From Litoreibacter ascidiaceicola (GTDB lineage: Bacteria; Pseudomonadota; Alphaproteobacteria; Rhodobacterales; Rhodobacteraceae), in NCBI RefSeq assembly GCF_900129235.1, contig NZ_FQUV01000005.1, forward strand, positions 124,001 to 188,000: DNA of 64,000 bases, in the 5' to 3' direction. Every line of letters begins with the position of its first letter. Positions within the stretch are counted from its first letter, which is position 1. The position numbers were made by a program, and so were the translations under genes. Shown in pieces: positions 55,921 through 64,000 of this stretch. The notes below the pieces were generated by a model. That model saw only the letters and a list, made by a program, of their open reading frames with translations, ran no database searches and was not told where the DNA came from.

Positions 55921-56949
55921 TCAGGATGTTTTAGATATCCCGTCAGCAGAAAAGACGTGAAGCCGCTCCGGAACCGCGGTGAATTGCAACGTATCGCCAT
56001 GCGCCTGCGTTGGCGGTGTTTCCATCTTGGCGATGAACTCCGATCCGGCAGGGGAAATTAGGTGAGCCAGCGCGTATTCGCCCAACTGCTCAACCAGCTC
56101 CAGCTTGCCAGACACAAGGGCGGAGCCTGCGTCGCATTCGATCAGGTGTTCAGGGCGAATGCCTAACGTGTCACCATCCACAAAGACCGACGGGCGGGAG
56201 CCGGCGACCACATCGGCCGCAACGAAGAAGTTCATTTGAGGGCTACCGATGAACTGCGCGACAAAGGCATTCGCAGGGCGCTCGTACAACTCGATGGGCG
56301 AGCCGACCTGCTCGATCATACCATCACGCAAAACAACGATCTTATCGGCCAAAGTCATCGCTTCGACTTGGTCGTGTGTCACGTAAATCATCGTCGACTT
56401 GAGACGCTCGTGCAGACGTGCAATCTCCAAACGCGTTTGCACACGCAAGGACGCGTCAAGGTTCGAGAGCGGCTCGTCAAACAGGAACACTTCCGGGTCG
56501 CGCACAATCGCACGGCCAATGGCCACCCGTTGGCGCTGACCACCCGACAAATTACGCGGGCTACGTTCCAAGTAGTCTGTGATTTGCAGCACTTCAGCAG
56601 CGGACCGGACGCGACGGTCGATTTCGTCCTGAGGCGTCTTCGCCTGCTGAAGACCAAACGCCATATTCTTGTAAACCGTCATATGCGGGTAAAGCGCATA
56701 GGTTTGGAACACCATGGCCACACCTCGCTTGGAAGGTGCCACTTCGTTCACGACGCGGTCACCAATGGCAACCGTCCCGTCTGAAATGTCCTCCAGACCG
56801 GCAATCATGCGAAGCAAGGTGGACTTGCCACAGCCTGACGGACCGACAAATACAACGAACTCGCCGTCATTAATATCCAGATCGACGCCATGCATAACTT
56901 GCACGTCGCCATAGCGTTTCACCAAATTGCGAATGGTTACACCGGCCAT
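55921..56949 (-). CDS. smoK: Polyol/sugar ABC transporter ATPase (SmoK/UgpC-like)
   Basis: 342 residues. Walker A GPSGCGKSTLLRMIAG near 37, signature LSGGQRQRVAIGRAIVRDP near 135, Walker B VFLFDEPLSNLDASLRVQ, and a C-terminal TOBE domain. The MalK/UgpC class energises sugar uptake. Gene overlaps the dehydrogenase by 13 bases in a tight operon of permeases, regulator and dehydrogenase. The symbol follows the smoEFGK polyol system of Rhodobacter, as inferred from context. Confidence 0.88.
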   Translation of the reverse strand: MAGVTIRNLVKRYGDVQVMHGVDLDINDGEFVVFVGPSGCGKSTLLRMIAGLEDISDGTVAIGDRVVNEVAPSKRGVAMVFQTYALYPHMTVYKNMAFGLQQAKTPQDEIDRRVRSAAEVLQITDYLERSPRNLSGGQRQRVAIGRAIVRDPEVFLFDEPLSNLDASLRVQTRLEIARLHERLKSTMIYVTHDQVEAMTLADKIVVLRDGMIEQVGSPIELYERPANAFVAQFIGSPQMNFFVAADVVAGSRPSVFVDGDTLGIRPEHLIECDAGSALVSGKLELVEQLGEYALAHLISPAGSEFIAKMETPPTQAHGDTLQFTAVPERLHVFSADGISKTS

Positions 56950-58361
56950 GTTAGCTCCATTTCTTTGATCGCGCCGCGCAGGGCGTTGGAGAAGTCTTGG
57001 AAGCGGTCAGGTAGATCCGCCCAAAGAAGCTTCGAAGTACAAAAAGCGTCCAGCCCTGCATCCCCTTGGAGCATGTCTTCCAAAGTGGCCCAGCTGGGTT
57101 CGAGATACGTAAAAGGTATGGTTCCTGCCGCCACGTGCTTGGCGAAAACATACCAGCTTGCAACCGACCGAAGTCCGGCGTCGGGTGTGAACCCTTGGGC
57201 GAAACATTCTTCAAGCGTCGGTCGGATGAAAATAGGAAACTTCGCCATGCCATCCGCGCAAATACGCGAGATGGAATCCGCGATCGCGGCATTGCCGAAA
57301 CGATCTGCAATGCTTTGAAGATATTCCGCACGGTCGAAAGGCAGATCAAGCGTAAGGGCTGGTAGGACCTCGTCACGTTCATAGGCCCAGAAATGGGCGT
57401 TCAGCTCAGGGTCCCGCATCGCGGCATCGAAGGTCTCCAGACCACGCAACGCCGCAAAATATGTCAGGCAGGTATGTCCCCCGTTCAGGATACGGATTTT
57501 GGCTTCTTCATAAGGGTGAACATTCTTTGTCACCGTAACGCCAACCGCAGCCAGATCGGGCATTTCGCTGGCAAAATCGTCCTCCAGAACCCACTGCACG
57601 AAGGATTCCGCAATCACCGGTGCGGCCCCGTCACGGCCGAACAATGCGCGGGTTTCAGCCTCAAGATCGGGGCTGCTACGCGGTGTAATCCGGTCGACCA
57701 TTGAACACGGGAACGTCACGTTTTGTTGTACCCAATTTGCCAGATCGGCATCCCCAAGCAGGGTCAGGTACTGCTTGAAATTGGCCCCCAGCTTCGTGCC
57801 GTTCTCACGGATATTGTCGCAGCACAAAACAGTAATCGCTTGACCGCCTGCGGCTTTCCGCGCCTTCAAGGCAGCGGTCAGATAGGCGTAAACAGACACA
57901 GATTTACCGCCTGAAATCTCGGATACGATCGTCGGGTCTTCGGGGTTCAGCGCACCAGAATCGTCAGTGTAATAGCCGCTTTCGGTGACCGTGATTGTCA
58001 CGGCATGAACTGTGGGCAGCGCCAATAGTGCCTCGGCGGTGGCCGCGTTTTTGCTCCAGTCCTCAAAAGCGACATGCGCGCGGACTTTACGAAACGAAAC
58101 CTGCCCGTCGGGCGAGATAGACTTGATCACGTAGCCATCAGCATCAGCACTATGCTGCGCAAAAGCGTCTGCCTCGGCTGCACGTAGATTGACAGCGGCG
58201 ATGCCCCAGCGGAGATCGCTCGTCTCCTCCATCATGTCGTCTATATACATCGACTGGTGCGCACGGTGAAACGCGCCGAAGCCCAAATGCACTATACCAA
58301 TTGAACAGGCTTTCCTGTCATAGTTGGTGGCATACAGGGCTTTATGGCTCGGCTTGTTCAT
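56937..58361 (-). CDS. mtlK: Mannitol dehydrogenase family protein
   Basis: 474 residues, the long-chain polyol dehydrogenase family (mannitol 2-dehydrogenase, D-arabinitol dehydrogenase, fructuronate reductase). NAD-binding GIVHLGFGAFHRAHQSMYID near residue 22; the catalytic Lys/Asn/His motif in AKIRILNGGHTCLTYF, near 300. Oxidises a polyol imported by the adjacent ABC transporter, with mannitol most likely. Overlaps the AraC gene by 4 bases. Confidence 0.87.
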   Translation of the reverse strand: MNKPSHKALYATNYDRKACSIGIVHLGFGAFHRAHQSMYIDDMMEETSDLRWGIAAVNLRAAEADAFAQHSADADGYVIKSISPDGQVSFRKVRAHVAFEDWSKNAATAEALLALPTVHAVTITVTESGYYTDDSGALNPEDPTIVSEISGGKSVSVYAYLTAALKARKAAGGQAITVLCCDNIRENGTKLGANFKQYLTLLGDADLANWVQQNVTFPCSMVDRITPRSSPDLEAETRALFGRDGAAPVIAESFVQWVLEDDFASEMPDLAAVGVTVTKNVHPYEEAKIRILNGGHTCLTYFAALRGLETFDAAMRDPELNAHFWAYERDEVLPALTLDLPFDRAEYLQSIADRFGNAAIADSISRICADGMAKFPIFIRPTLEECFAQGFTPDAGLRSVASWYVFAKHVAAGTIPFTYLEPSWATLEDMLQGDAGLDAFCTSKLLWADLPDRFQDFSNALRGAIKEMELTWPV

Positions 58362-59251
58362 GACGCGCGTGTCCCTTTGGAAGCCAATTCGTGACGCGCA
58401 AAGTCGCGATACGCCGACGGGGTCATTTCCTTCATCTTCAGGAACTGGCGGTTAAAATTGGCAAGGTTCTGAAACCCCACATCATAGCAAATCGCCGAAA
58501 TCGGCTCGTCCGTTGCATAAAGCATACCGCATGCCTGCCCGATGCGAACGCGGTTCACAAACTCGACAAACCGGTGGCCCGTCACGGCTTGGAAGTTTCG
58601 CGAAAATGAAGTGGTGCTCATGCCAGCTTTCTGAGCTGCCAAATCAACAGAAATATCGTCGGCGAAATTCTTGACGATGTGATTGATCACCTCCGCGATG
58701 CGTGTTTGTTTGCTGCCGCCTTCCGGCTGCACAATTTTCATCACCGACAGCGCTTTCTTTTCCGCGTGCTCGTTAACGCGAATAAGGAACCTGAGAAGTG
58801 CTACAATACGTTCCGGCCCTTTGGAATCGCGGATCGCCTCAAGATGGCCCTTCGCAAAGGTCGGGTTGAAGCCGACAAATTCGATGCCCGATTGGGCAAG
58901 GGTCAACATCGGGCGCAGATCCAGAAACTCCGGAAAGGCGGTTGCAAGGCGGTCCAAACTGCTTTGGCTGAATTGCACCATCATGTCGCGGACATTGACC
59001 GGATCGCTGTAGACCTCGTCCGTGATCCAGTTATGCGGCAGGTTTGGGCCTGTCAGGAACAGACTCCCCGGATTGAAGTCGCCGATATAGTCGCCAACAA
59101 AGGCTTTGCCACGCGTCGCGGTAATCAAATGCAGCTCGTACTCACGGTGGCTGTGCCAACGGCACAGTTCCGTGGGCCAGCCATGCTCAAGATAGCGAAC
59201 GCTCTCTATCGCACGGTCAACAACTTCGATTTCCGGTTGGATAATCGACAT
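58358..59251 (-). CDS. AraC-family regulator inside the polyol operon
   Basis: 297 residues. N-terminal cupin-like sensor part (WHSHREYELHLITATRGKAFVGDYIGDFNPG) and C-terminal double helix-turn-helix (IADDISVDLAAQKAGMSTTSFSRNF-type segment; GFQNLANFNRQFLKMKEMTPSAYRDFA). It starts at the stop codon of the permease gene and overlaps the dehydrogenase gene, so it is translated as part of the same operon. Probably a polyol-responsive activator of it. Confidence 0.88.
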   Translation of the reverse strand: MSIIQPEIEVVDRAIESVRYLEHGWPTELCRWHSHREYELHLITATRGKAFVGDYIGDFNPGSLFLTGPNLPHNWITDEVYSDPVNVRDMMVQFSQSSLDRLATAFPEFLDLRPMLTLAQSGIEFVGFNPTFAKGHLEAIRDSKGPERIVALLRFLIRVNEHAEKKALSVMKIVQPEGGSKQTRIAEVINHIVKNFADDISVDLAAQKAGMSTTSFSRNFQAVTGHRFVEFVNRVRIGQACGMLYATDEPISAICYDVGFQNLANFNRQFLKMKEMTPSAYRDFARHELASKGTRAS

Positions 59252-60087
59252 TACTTCACCGCCCCGAACGTCAGGCCTTGGACCAATTGCTTTTGCGCCA
59301 TCCAGCCAAAGACCACAATCGGTGCGCAGGCCAGTGTCGATACGGCTGAAACCTTCGCCCAGAACAGTCCCTCAGGCGCTTGGAAGGAGGCCACGAAGGC
59401 AGTCAGGGTGCTGGCATCAGTGGTGGTAAGAACAATCGACCAGAAAGCTTCATTCCAGCACAAGATGATGGATAGCAACGCCGTCGAAGCGATCCCGCCC
59501 CATGCCAGTGGTAGGACGATCTGGCGAATTTCGTTGAAGGTCGACGTCCCGTCCATCCGCGAGGCTTCCAAAATCTCTTTCGGGATTTCGCGGAAGTAGT
59601 TGAACAGGATCAACATCACAATCGGCAGGTTCATCATCGCATAGATAACAACCAGCAGAGTACGCGTATCAAACAGGTCAAACTTCTGCGCCAGAAAGTA
59701 AATCGGCATCATCACGCCAACCGCAGGCAGCATCTTTGTGGAAAGCATCCACATCAACACATCCTTGGTGCGATGCGTTGTGTTGAACGCCATGGAATAG
59801 GCCGACGGAATGGCGATCAGCAGCGCCAGCAAGGTGCCGCCAAAGGCCGTGATGATCGAGTTCATGGCGAACTTGAAGTAGTTCGTGCGTTCTTGAATCT
59901 CCAGATAGTTTTCCAGCGTCGGCTCGAAGATCAGAAGTGGCGGGACCTGAATGGCCTGTCCTTCCGTCTTGAGGCTGGTGAGAACCATCCAGAAGATCGG
60001 AAAGAAGAACACGAGGGCGGCGATCCATGCAGCCGTAACAGCGGCGCGGTCGATCCAGATTTGGCGTTGTCTATCGGTCATGTTCAC
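59251..60087 (-). CDS. smoG: ABC transporter permease, polyol system (SmoG-like)
   Basis: 278 residues with about six membrane helices and the EAA loop LEASRMDGTSTFNEIRQIVLPLAWGGI near 195, which docks to the ATPase. MalG-type second permease: ALVFFFPIFWMVLTSLKTE, ALLIAIPSAYSMAF. It overlaps the other permease gene by 4 bases. Substrate probably a sugar alcohol, based on the linked dehydrogenase. Confidence 0.9.
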   Translation of the reverse strand: MNMTDRQRQIWIDRAAVTAAWIAALVFFFPIFWMVLTSLKTEGQAIQVPPLLIFEPTLENYLEIQERTNYFKFAMNSIITAFGGTLLALLIAIPSAYSMAFNTTHRTKDVLMWMLSTKMLPAVGVMMPIYFLAQKFDLFDTRTLLVVIYAMMNLPIVMLILFNYFREIPKEILEASRMDGTSTFNEIRQIVLPLAWGGIASTALLSIILCWNEAFWSIVLTTTDASTLTAFVASFQAPEGLFWAKVSAVSTLACAPIVVFGWMAQKQLVQGLTFGAVK

Positions 60088-60944
60088 ACCGTCAATGTTT
60101 TGCCAACGGCGCGGATCAGGAAGAGCGCGACAATGTTGGCGAGAATGATTGCAAAGACACCACCGGCAGATGCGACGCCCACGTCAAAGGCTTGCTGCGA
60201 CTGGATGTAGATCAGATAGGTCAGGTTCGTTGACGAAACGCCCGGACCGCCGGAGGTGGTCACGAATATCTCGGCAAAGATCGACAGATGGAAGATCATC
60301 TGGATCAGCAGCACGATGGAAATCGGGCGGGCAAGATGCGGCAGCGTCAGGTTCCAGAACTGGGACCAGAAGCCGGCGCCATCCAAGGTGGCCGCCTCCT
60401 TCTGCTCTTGGTCTTGGGACTGAAGCGACGTCATGAAAATCAGGATAGCAAAGGGCGTCCACTGCCAGCTGACCATCAAAATGATCGAGAACAGCGGGTA
60501 CTGGGCCAGCCACTCGACCGGCTCCAGACCAAAGGACTTTGAAAAGGCGGCGAACAACCCGTTGTTCGGATCCATCAGCATGTTCTTCCAGACCAATGCC
60601 GACACGGTTGGCATGATAAAGAACGGCGAGATCAGCATAACACGGGCAATCCCGCGACCACGGAACGGGCGGTCGATCAGGATCGAAATGGCAAGGCCAA
60701 GTACAATGGTAATGACCAGGACGGAGCCGACAAGAACCAGCGTATTAATCAGCGCCGGACCAAAGGACGGGTCGGTGGCGAAGAAGCGGTAGTTATCAAG
60801 GCCGATGAAACCAGTGCGCTCGGGGTACAGCAGGTTGTAGCGGATGGTCGAGAAATAGATCGTCATGCTCAGCGGGACGATCATCCACACCAGAAGCAAG
60901 ATTACGCTCGGTGCCTGTAGCCATCTGACAAGTGTCGGATTCAT
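60084..60944 (-). CDS. smoF: ABC transporter permease, polyol system (SmoF-like)
   Basis: 286 residues, MalF-type permease with about six membrane helices. N-terminal SVILLLVWMIVPLSMTIYFSTIRYNLL, EAA loop KEAATLDGAGFWSQFWNLTLPHLARPI near residue 200. It follows the binding-protein gene after a 133-base gap that contains a strong stem-loop. Partner of the SmoG-like permease. Confidence 0.9.
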   Translation of the reverse strand: MNPTLVRWLQAPSVILLLVWMIVPLSMTIYFSTIRYNLLYPERTGFIGLDNYRFFATDPSFGPALINTLVLVGSVLVITIVLGLAISILIDRPFRGRGIARVMLISPFFIMPTVSALVWKNMLMDPNNGLFAAFSKSFGLEPVEWLAQYPLFSIILMVSWQWTPFAILIFMTSLQSQDQEQKEAATLDGAGFWSQFWNLTLPHLARPISIVLLIQMIFHLSIFAEIFVTTSGGPGVSSTNLTYLIYIQSQQAFDVGVASAGGVFAIILANIVALFLIRAVGKTLTV

Positions 60945-61037
60945 GGAGTAGCCCCTTGGTTGGCAGTTCGATCAGAACGCGGTCGGCGTTCGAGAAACCA
61001 ATTGTAGAGTAGAGTAATGCAGAATGGAGAGGTCGAA

Positions 61038-61057
61038 GCGGGCACCGAAGCGCCCGC
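61038..61057 (-). other. Stem-loop with UUCG loop between binding protein and permease genes
   Basis: On the transcribed strand GCGGGC pairs with GCCCGC, extended by a G-U and a C-G pair around a TTCG tetraloop. It starts 20 bases after the binding-protein stop. No T run follows. Such 3' structures shield the binding-protein mRNA and reduce read-through, giving excess binding protein over permease. Confidence 0.65.
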
Positions 61058-61077
61058 CCCTAACAGTCAGCCTAGGC

Positions 61078-62385
61078 TTAGTAGTAGCCGGCTTTCTTCA
61101 TTTCGCGGTCTGCAGCAGCTTGGCCATTGGCCAGAGCTTCTTCAACCGTGATGTTGCCCGCAAGCGCATCGGTCATTTGCTGACCAACAGCTGTACCAAT
61201 TGCTTGGAACTCGGGGATCGCAGCAAACTGAACACCAACATAAGGGGATGGGTTCATTGTGCTGTCTTCCGGGTTCGCAGACAGGATAGCTTTCAGCTCA
61301 GCTTCATCGAATGTTGCAGCTTCCTGGAACTTAGGGTTGTCGTAGGTGGACTGACGTGTGCCAGTCGGAACTGCGCCCCAACCGTTCTTAGAAGCAACAA
61401 GTTCGATATAGGACTTGGAAGTTGCCCACTCGATGAACTTTTTAGCATCTTCGCTTTGCTTGGTACCGGCAGGAACAGCCAGCGCCCATGCCCACAACCA
61501 GTTCGCGCCCTTGGTGGTCGCTTTTTGTGGCGATTGTGCGAAGGCGATCTTGTCAGCCACTTTGGACTGCGCAGGGTCGGTCACAAAGGACGCCGCGATA
61601 GTTGCGTCGATCCACATGCCGCATTTGCCTTCGTTCATCAAAGCAAGAATTTCGTTGAACGAGTTACCTTCGGAGCCGGGAGGGCCCGATTCGTTGAGCA
61701 TCTCAACGTAGAAAGTGACTGCATCTTTCCAAGCGTCGGAATTCAGAGCAGGGGTCCAGTCTTCGTTGAACCATTGTGCGCCGAACGAGTTCGCCATGGT
61801 CGTCAGGAACGCCATGTTGTCACCCCAACCCGGCTTGCCGCGCAGACAGATGCCGTAGACGCCTTCGTCCTTGTTGGTGATCGCTTTAGCAACTTCGCGG
61901 ATGTGATCCCAGCTCGGGTTATCCTCGATGGACATGCCAGCAGCTTCGACCAGGTCCTTGCGGTACATGATCATCGACGATTCACCGTAGAATGGTGCCG
62001 CGTACAGCTTGCCTTCGTGGCTCAGACCGCCACGCATCGCTGGCAGAATGTCTTCAACGTCGTACTCGGCGTCGAAAGTCAGCTCTTCCAACCAACCACG
62101 TGCACCCCAGATCGGAGCCTCGTACATGCCGATGGTCATAACGTCGAACTGGCCACCCTTGGTGGTGATGTCCGTCGTAACGCGGGAGCGCAGAGTGCCC
62201 TCGTCAAGCGTAACCCAGTTCAATGTGATGCCTGGATTCGCGGCTTCAAACTCTGGGGTGAATTTTTGCATTTCGACCATGTGGCCGTTGTTTACTGTGG
62301 CGATGGTAAGCTCGCCGGCGAATGCGGTCGTTGCACCGGCGACGCCGATGGCAAGACCCAACGCAGTATTGCGTAGAGATTTCAT
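61078..62385 (-). CDS. smoE: Polyol ABC transporter substrate-binding protein (SmoE-like)
   Basis: 435 residues. Signal peptide 1-23 (ending TTAFA), then an extracellular solute-binding protein family 1 fold: GELTIATVNNGHMVEMQKFTPEFEAANPGI, FDVMTIGMYEAPIWGARGWLEEL, KDLVEAAGM. A strong GGAGGAT lies before the ATG. It is the first gene of the leftward polyol operon. Sorbitol/mannitol specificity is inferred from the linked dehydrogenase. Confidence 0.9.
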   Translation of the reverse strand: MKSLRNTALGLAIGVAGATTAFAGELTIATVNNGHMVEMQKFTPEFEAANPGITLNWVTLDEGTLRSRVTTDITTKGGQFDVMTIGMYEAPIWGARGWLEELTFDAEYDVEDILPAMRGGLSHEGKLYAAPFYGESSMIMYRKDLVEAAGMSIEDNPSWDHIREVAKAITNKDEGVYGICLRGKPGWGDNMAFLTTMANSFGAQWFNEDWTPALNSDAWKDAVTFYVEMLNESGPPGSEGNSFNEILALMNEGKCGMWIDATIAASFVTDPAQSKVADKIAFAQSPQKATTKGANWLWAWALAVPAGTKQSEDAKKFIEWATSKSYIELVASKNGWGAVPTGTRQSTYDNPKFQEAATFDEAELKAILSANPEDSTMNPSPYVGVQFAAIPEFQAIGTAVGQQMTDALAGNITVEEALANGQAAADREMKKAGYY

Positions 62386-62715
62386 GTTATCCTCCCTGAA
62401 ATCACGGTTTGCAGAATTCCGTAAACTAAGCTTGCTGCCCTTCTCGCTTCTCAGCCAATATCATTTCATCAACGACTGATACTTTTTACATAGAAACTGC
62501 CGCAAAATGCACTAATTATCGTCATAATAATACAATTCACACCTCGATCCGCTCCTAGAATATTAGCTTCGGCGAATCCCTCGGTCCGTTAAAGACTATC
62601 AGAAGTCTTACTAAGCACCACAGTAACTCTCTCAGAGTATTCGTTTAGAATTGGAATTCTCGCCACCGGCATCCTATTTTCAAACCAACGGAACGAAACA
62701 CGAAGGATCTGCGCC
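62386..62715. promoter_or_regulatory. 330-base divergent control region, polyol operon/msrB
   Basis: Gene-free stretch with the promoters of both the leftward polyol operon and the rightward msrBA genes. It is AT-rich. A small stem AGACT-ATCAGA-AGTCT lies near 62594-62609, and AAGGA precedes msrB. An AraC-type binding site is expected here but could not be picked out by eye. Confidence 0.5.
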
Positions 62716-63162
62716 ATGAAATATGAAAAGACCGAAGAAGCGCTGGCGAAACTCACTGCCGAGCAATTTCGTGTAACGCAGGAAAGCGGCACGGAACGCG
62801 CCTTCACCGGAGAGCTGACCGACAACAAGGAGCCGGGGATCTATGTCGACATCGTTTCCGGCGAGCCACTATTCGCGTCGTCGGACAAATTCGAGTCCGG
62901 CTGCGGTTGGCCCAGTTTCACCAAGCCCATCGTCACCGACCACGTAACCGAACACCGCGACGCCTCTTTCGGCATGGTCCGCACAGAGGTCCGCTCGATG
63001 CACGGCGACAGTCACCTCGGGCACGTCTTCCCCGATGGCCCTGCCGACCGCGGCGGGTTGCGCTACTGCATCAACTCCGCCAGCCTGCGCTTCATTCATC
63101 GCGACGAGATGGAGAGCGAAGGCTATGGCGACCTTGTGAACCAAGTGGAGGAAATCGAATGA
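62716..63162 (+). CDS. msrB: Peptide-methionine (R)-S-oxide reductase
   Basis: Repairs the R form of methionine sulfoxide. 148 residues. Catalytic Cys in [13 protein letters not shown] near residue 120, second Cys in [12 protein letters not shown] near 62. The position where many MsrBs have the zinc CXXC reads [11 protein letters not shown], so this is the zinc-free form. Its stop overlaps the msrA start (ATGA). Confidence 0.95.
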   Translation: MKYEKTEEALAKLTAEQFRVTQESGTERAFTGELTDNKEPGIYVDIVSGEPLFASSDKFESGCGWPSFTKPIVTDHVTEHRDASFGMVRTEVRSMHGDSHLGHVFPDGPADRGGLRYCINSASLRFIHRDEMESEGYGDLVNQVEEIE

Positions 63163-63665
63163 CTGAACGCGCTGTTCTGGCCGGTGGCTGTTTTTGGGGC
63201 ATGCAGGATTTGATCCGCAAGTTGCCCGGCGTTATCTCGACCCGCGTGGGCTACACTGGCGGCGATATCGAGAACGCCACCTACCGCAACCACGGCACTC
63301 ACGCCGAAGGGATCGAAATTACTTTTGACCCCGAGTTGACAAGCTACCGCACGCTGCTCGAGTTCTTCTTCCAAATTCACGACCCGACAACACCCAACCG
63401 GCAAGGCAATGACCGTGGCATGTCCTACCGCTCTGCGATTTACTATGTCGACGATACGCAAAAAGACGTGGCACTCGACACGATCGCCGATGTCGACGCC
63501 TCCGGCCTCTGGCCTGCCAAGGTGGTGACAGAGGTGGAACCCGTCGGGGATTTCTGGGAAGCTGAGCCGGAGCATCAGGATTATCTGGAGCGAATCCCGA
63601 ACGGGTACACATGCCACTTCGTGCGTCCGGACTGGGTTCTGCCACGTCGCGCAGCCGCCGAATAG
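63159..63665 (+). CDS. msrA: Peptide-methionine (S)-S-oxide reductase
   Basis: Repairs the S form of methionine sulfoxide. 168 residues from the ATG at 63159; longer frames overlap msrB and are rejected. Active site [17 protein letters not shown] near residue 10: the Glu after GCFWG in E. coli-type MsrA is Gln here, as in mycobacterial-type MsrA. Also [39 protein letters not shown] and the recycling Cys in [12 protein letters not shown]. Pairs with msrB. Confidence 0.95.
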   Translation: MTERAVLAGGCFWGMQDLIRKLPGVISTRVGYTGGDIENATYRNHGTHAEGIEITFDPELTSYRTLLEFFFQIHDPTTPNRQGNDRGMSYRSAIYYVDDTQKDVALDTIADVDASGLWPAKVVTEVEPVGDFWEAEPEHQDYLERIPNGYTCHFVRPDWVLPRRAAAE

Positions 63666-63817
63666 CCAGAGGCATATGTGCGCGGCCTTATTTGCAAGGG
63701 CAACCGTCACTCCAGTCAACTTCTTACGCTGTCAGAATAATTTTTATTGTTGACCCTCACAAGATGTCACGACAGGCTGCACCCTAGGACCGCCAACGAG
63801 CGCCTACGGGGAAACAG

Positions 63818-64000
63818 TTGCCACAGACGACAGCACAAGCGAAAGCACGAAAACCGGCCGAAGGGCTGGGCCTGCGGATGCGCGCACAGCGGCATCGGTT
63901 GTCGATGACGTTGCAGCAGTTGTCAGTGACGTCAGGCGTCTCGGTCGGCTATCTAAGTCAGGTGGAGCGTGGCAACGCGACACCTACCTTGGGCACCCTC
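63818..64000 (+). CDS. XRE-family transcriptional regulator, 3' end missing
   Basis: The visible 61 residues, from a TTG at 63818 preceded by ACGGGGAAA, contain a Cro/C1-type helix-turn-helix: LRMRAQRHRLSMTLQQLSVT, then GVSVGYLSQVERGNATPTLGTL, a classic XRE recognition pattern. The rest lies beyond the window, so a C-terminal cupin or other sensor domain cannot be judged. The 152 bases between msrA and this gene hold nothing recognisable. Confidence 0.75.
   Translation, partial: MPQTTAQAKARKPAEGLGLRMRAQRHRLSMTLQQLSVTSGVSVGYLSQVERGNATPTLGTL

Noticed and set aside
61024-62376. 450-residue open frame on the + strand, antisense to the binding-protein gene
   Set aside because: Fully covered by the SmoE-like gene, which has a signal peptide, strong ribosome-binding site and family motifs; the antisense product resembles nothing.
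62589-62828. 79-residue - strand frame across the msrB start
   Set aside because: Overlaps msrB and has no ribosome-binding site or recognisable motif.

Overview
The window looks like a chromosomal segment of an alphaproteobacterium of the order Rhodobacterales (Roseobacter group). Three things point there: the gene order rpsT-(rhodanese)-dnaA-dnaN-recF-gyrB, a flagellar cluster with the alphaproteobacterial regulators FlaF and FlbT and a DUF1217-type protein, and SmoEFGK-like polyol transport genes. This assignment comes from family resemblance; no search was run. No tRNA, rRNA, CRISPR array, insertion sequence or prophage was seen.

Layout. 1-1416: nicotinamide salvage (pncB, cut by the left edge, and pncA). 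1520-3615: trhO and an orphan geranylgeranyl-reductase-like flavoprotein, convergent. 3639-28687: the main flagellar cluster. It has a leftward fliF-fliH-fliN-fliP operon; a rightward operon fliL, DUF6468-like, motE-like, motA, motC-like, flhA, fliR, flhB, fliJ-like; a leftward rod/export operon flgB-flgC-fliE-fliQ-flgF-flgG-flgA-flgH-fliL2; rightward fliI; leftward flagellin-flaF-flbT-DUF1217; leftward flgJ-flgN-like; and rightward fliK-flgD. fliG and fliM are not in the window.

28679-40701: a housekeeping block of ubiB/ubiE, mutM, an enoyl-CoA hydratase, rpsT, a rhodanese, dnaA, dnaN, recF, a LysE exporter and gyrB. 40750-46543: a second flagellar block, motB-flgE-flgK-flgL-flgI. The replication genes therefore sit between two flagellar blocks.

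46631-49872: an Lrp/AsnC regulator divergent from arginase and ornithine cyclodeaminase (arginine to proline), then an FMN riboswitch in front of a lumazine synthase. 50008-52950: an uncharacterised catabolic set of SDR dehydrogenase, BKACE beta-keto acid cleavage enzyme and DAO-family oxidase. 53019-55853: a copper efflux operon copA-cueR with a textbook CueR operator. 55921-62385: a polyol ABC transporter with a mannitol-type dehydrogenase and an embedded AraC regulator. 62716-63665: msrB-msrA. 63818-end: the start of an XRE regulator.

The points most worth following up are a 10-base C tract inside fliK that could switch flagellar hook-length control on and off, a MotE/MotC-like pair around motA, CtrA-like sites in front of flagellar operons, duplicated Flagellin_IN-like segments in the flagellin, and the unassigned BKACE pathway.
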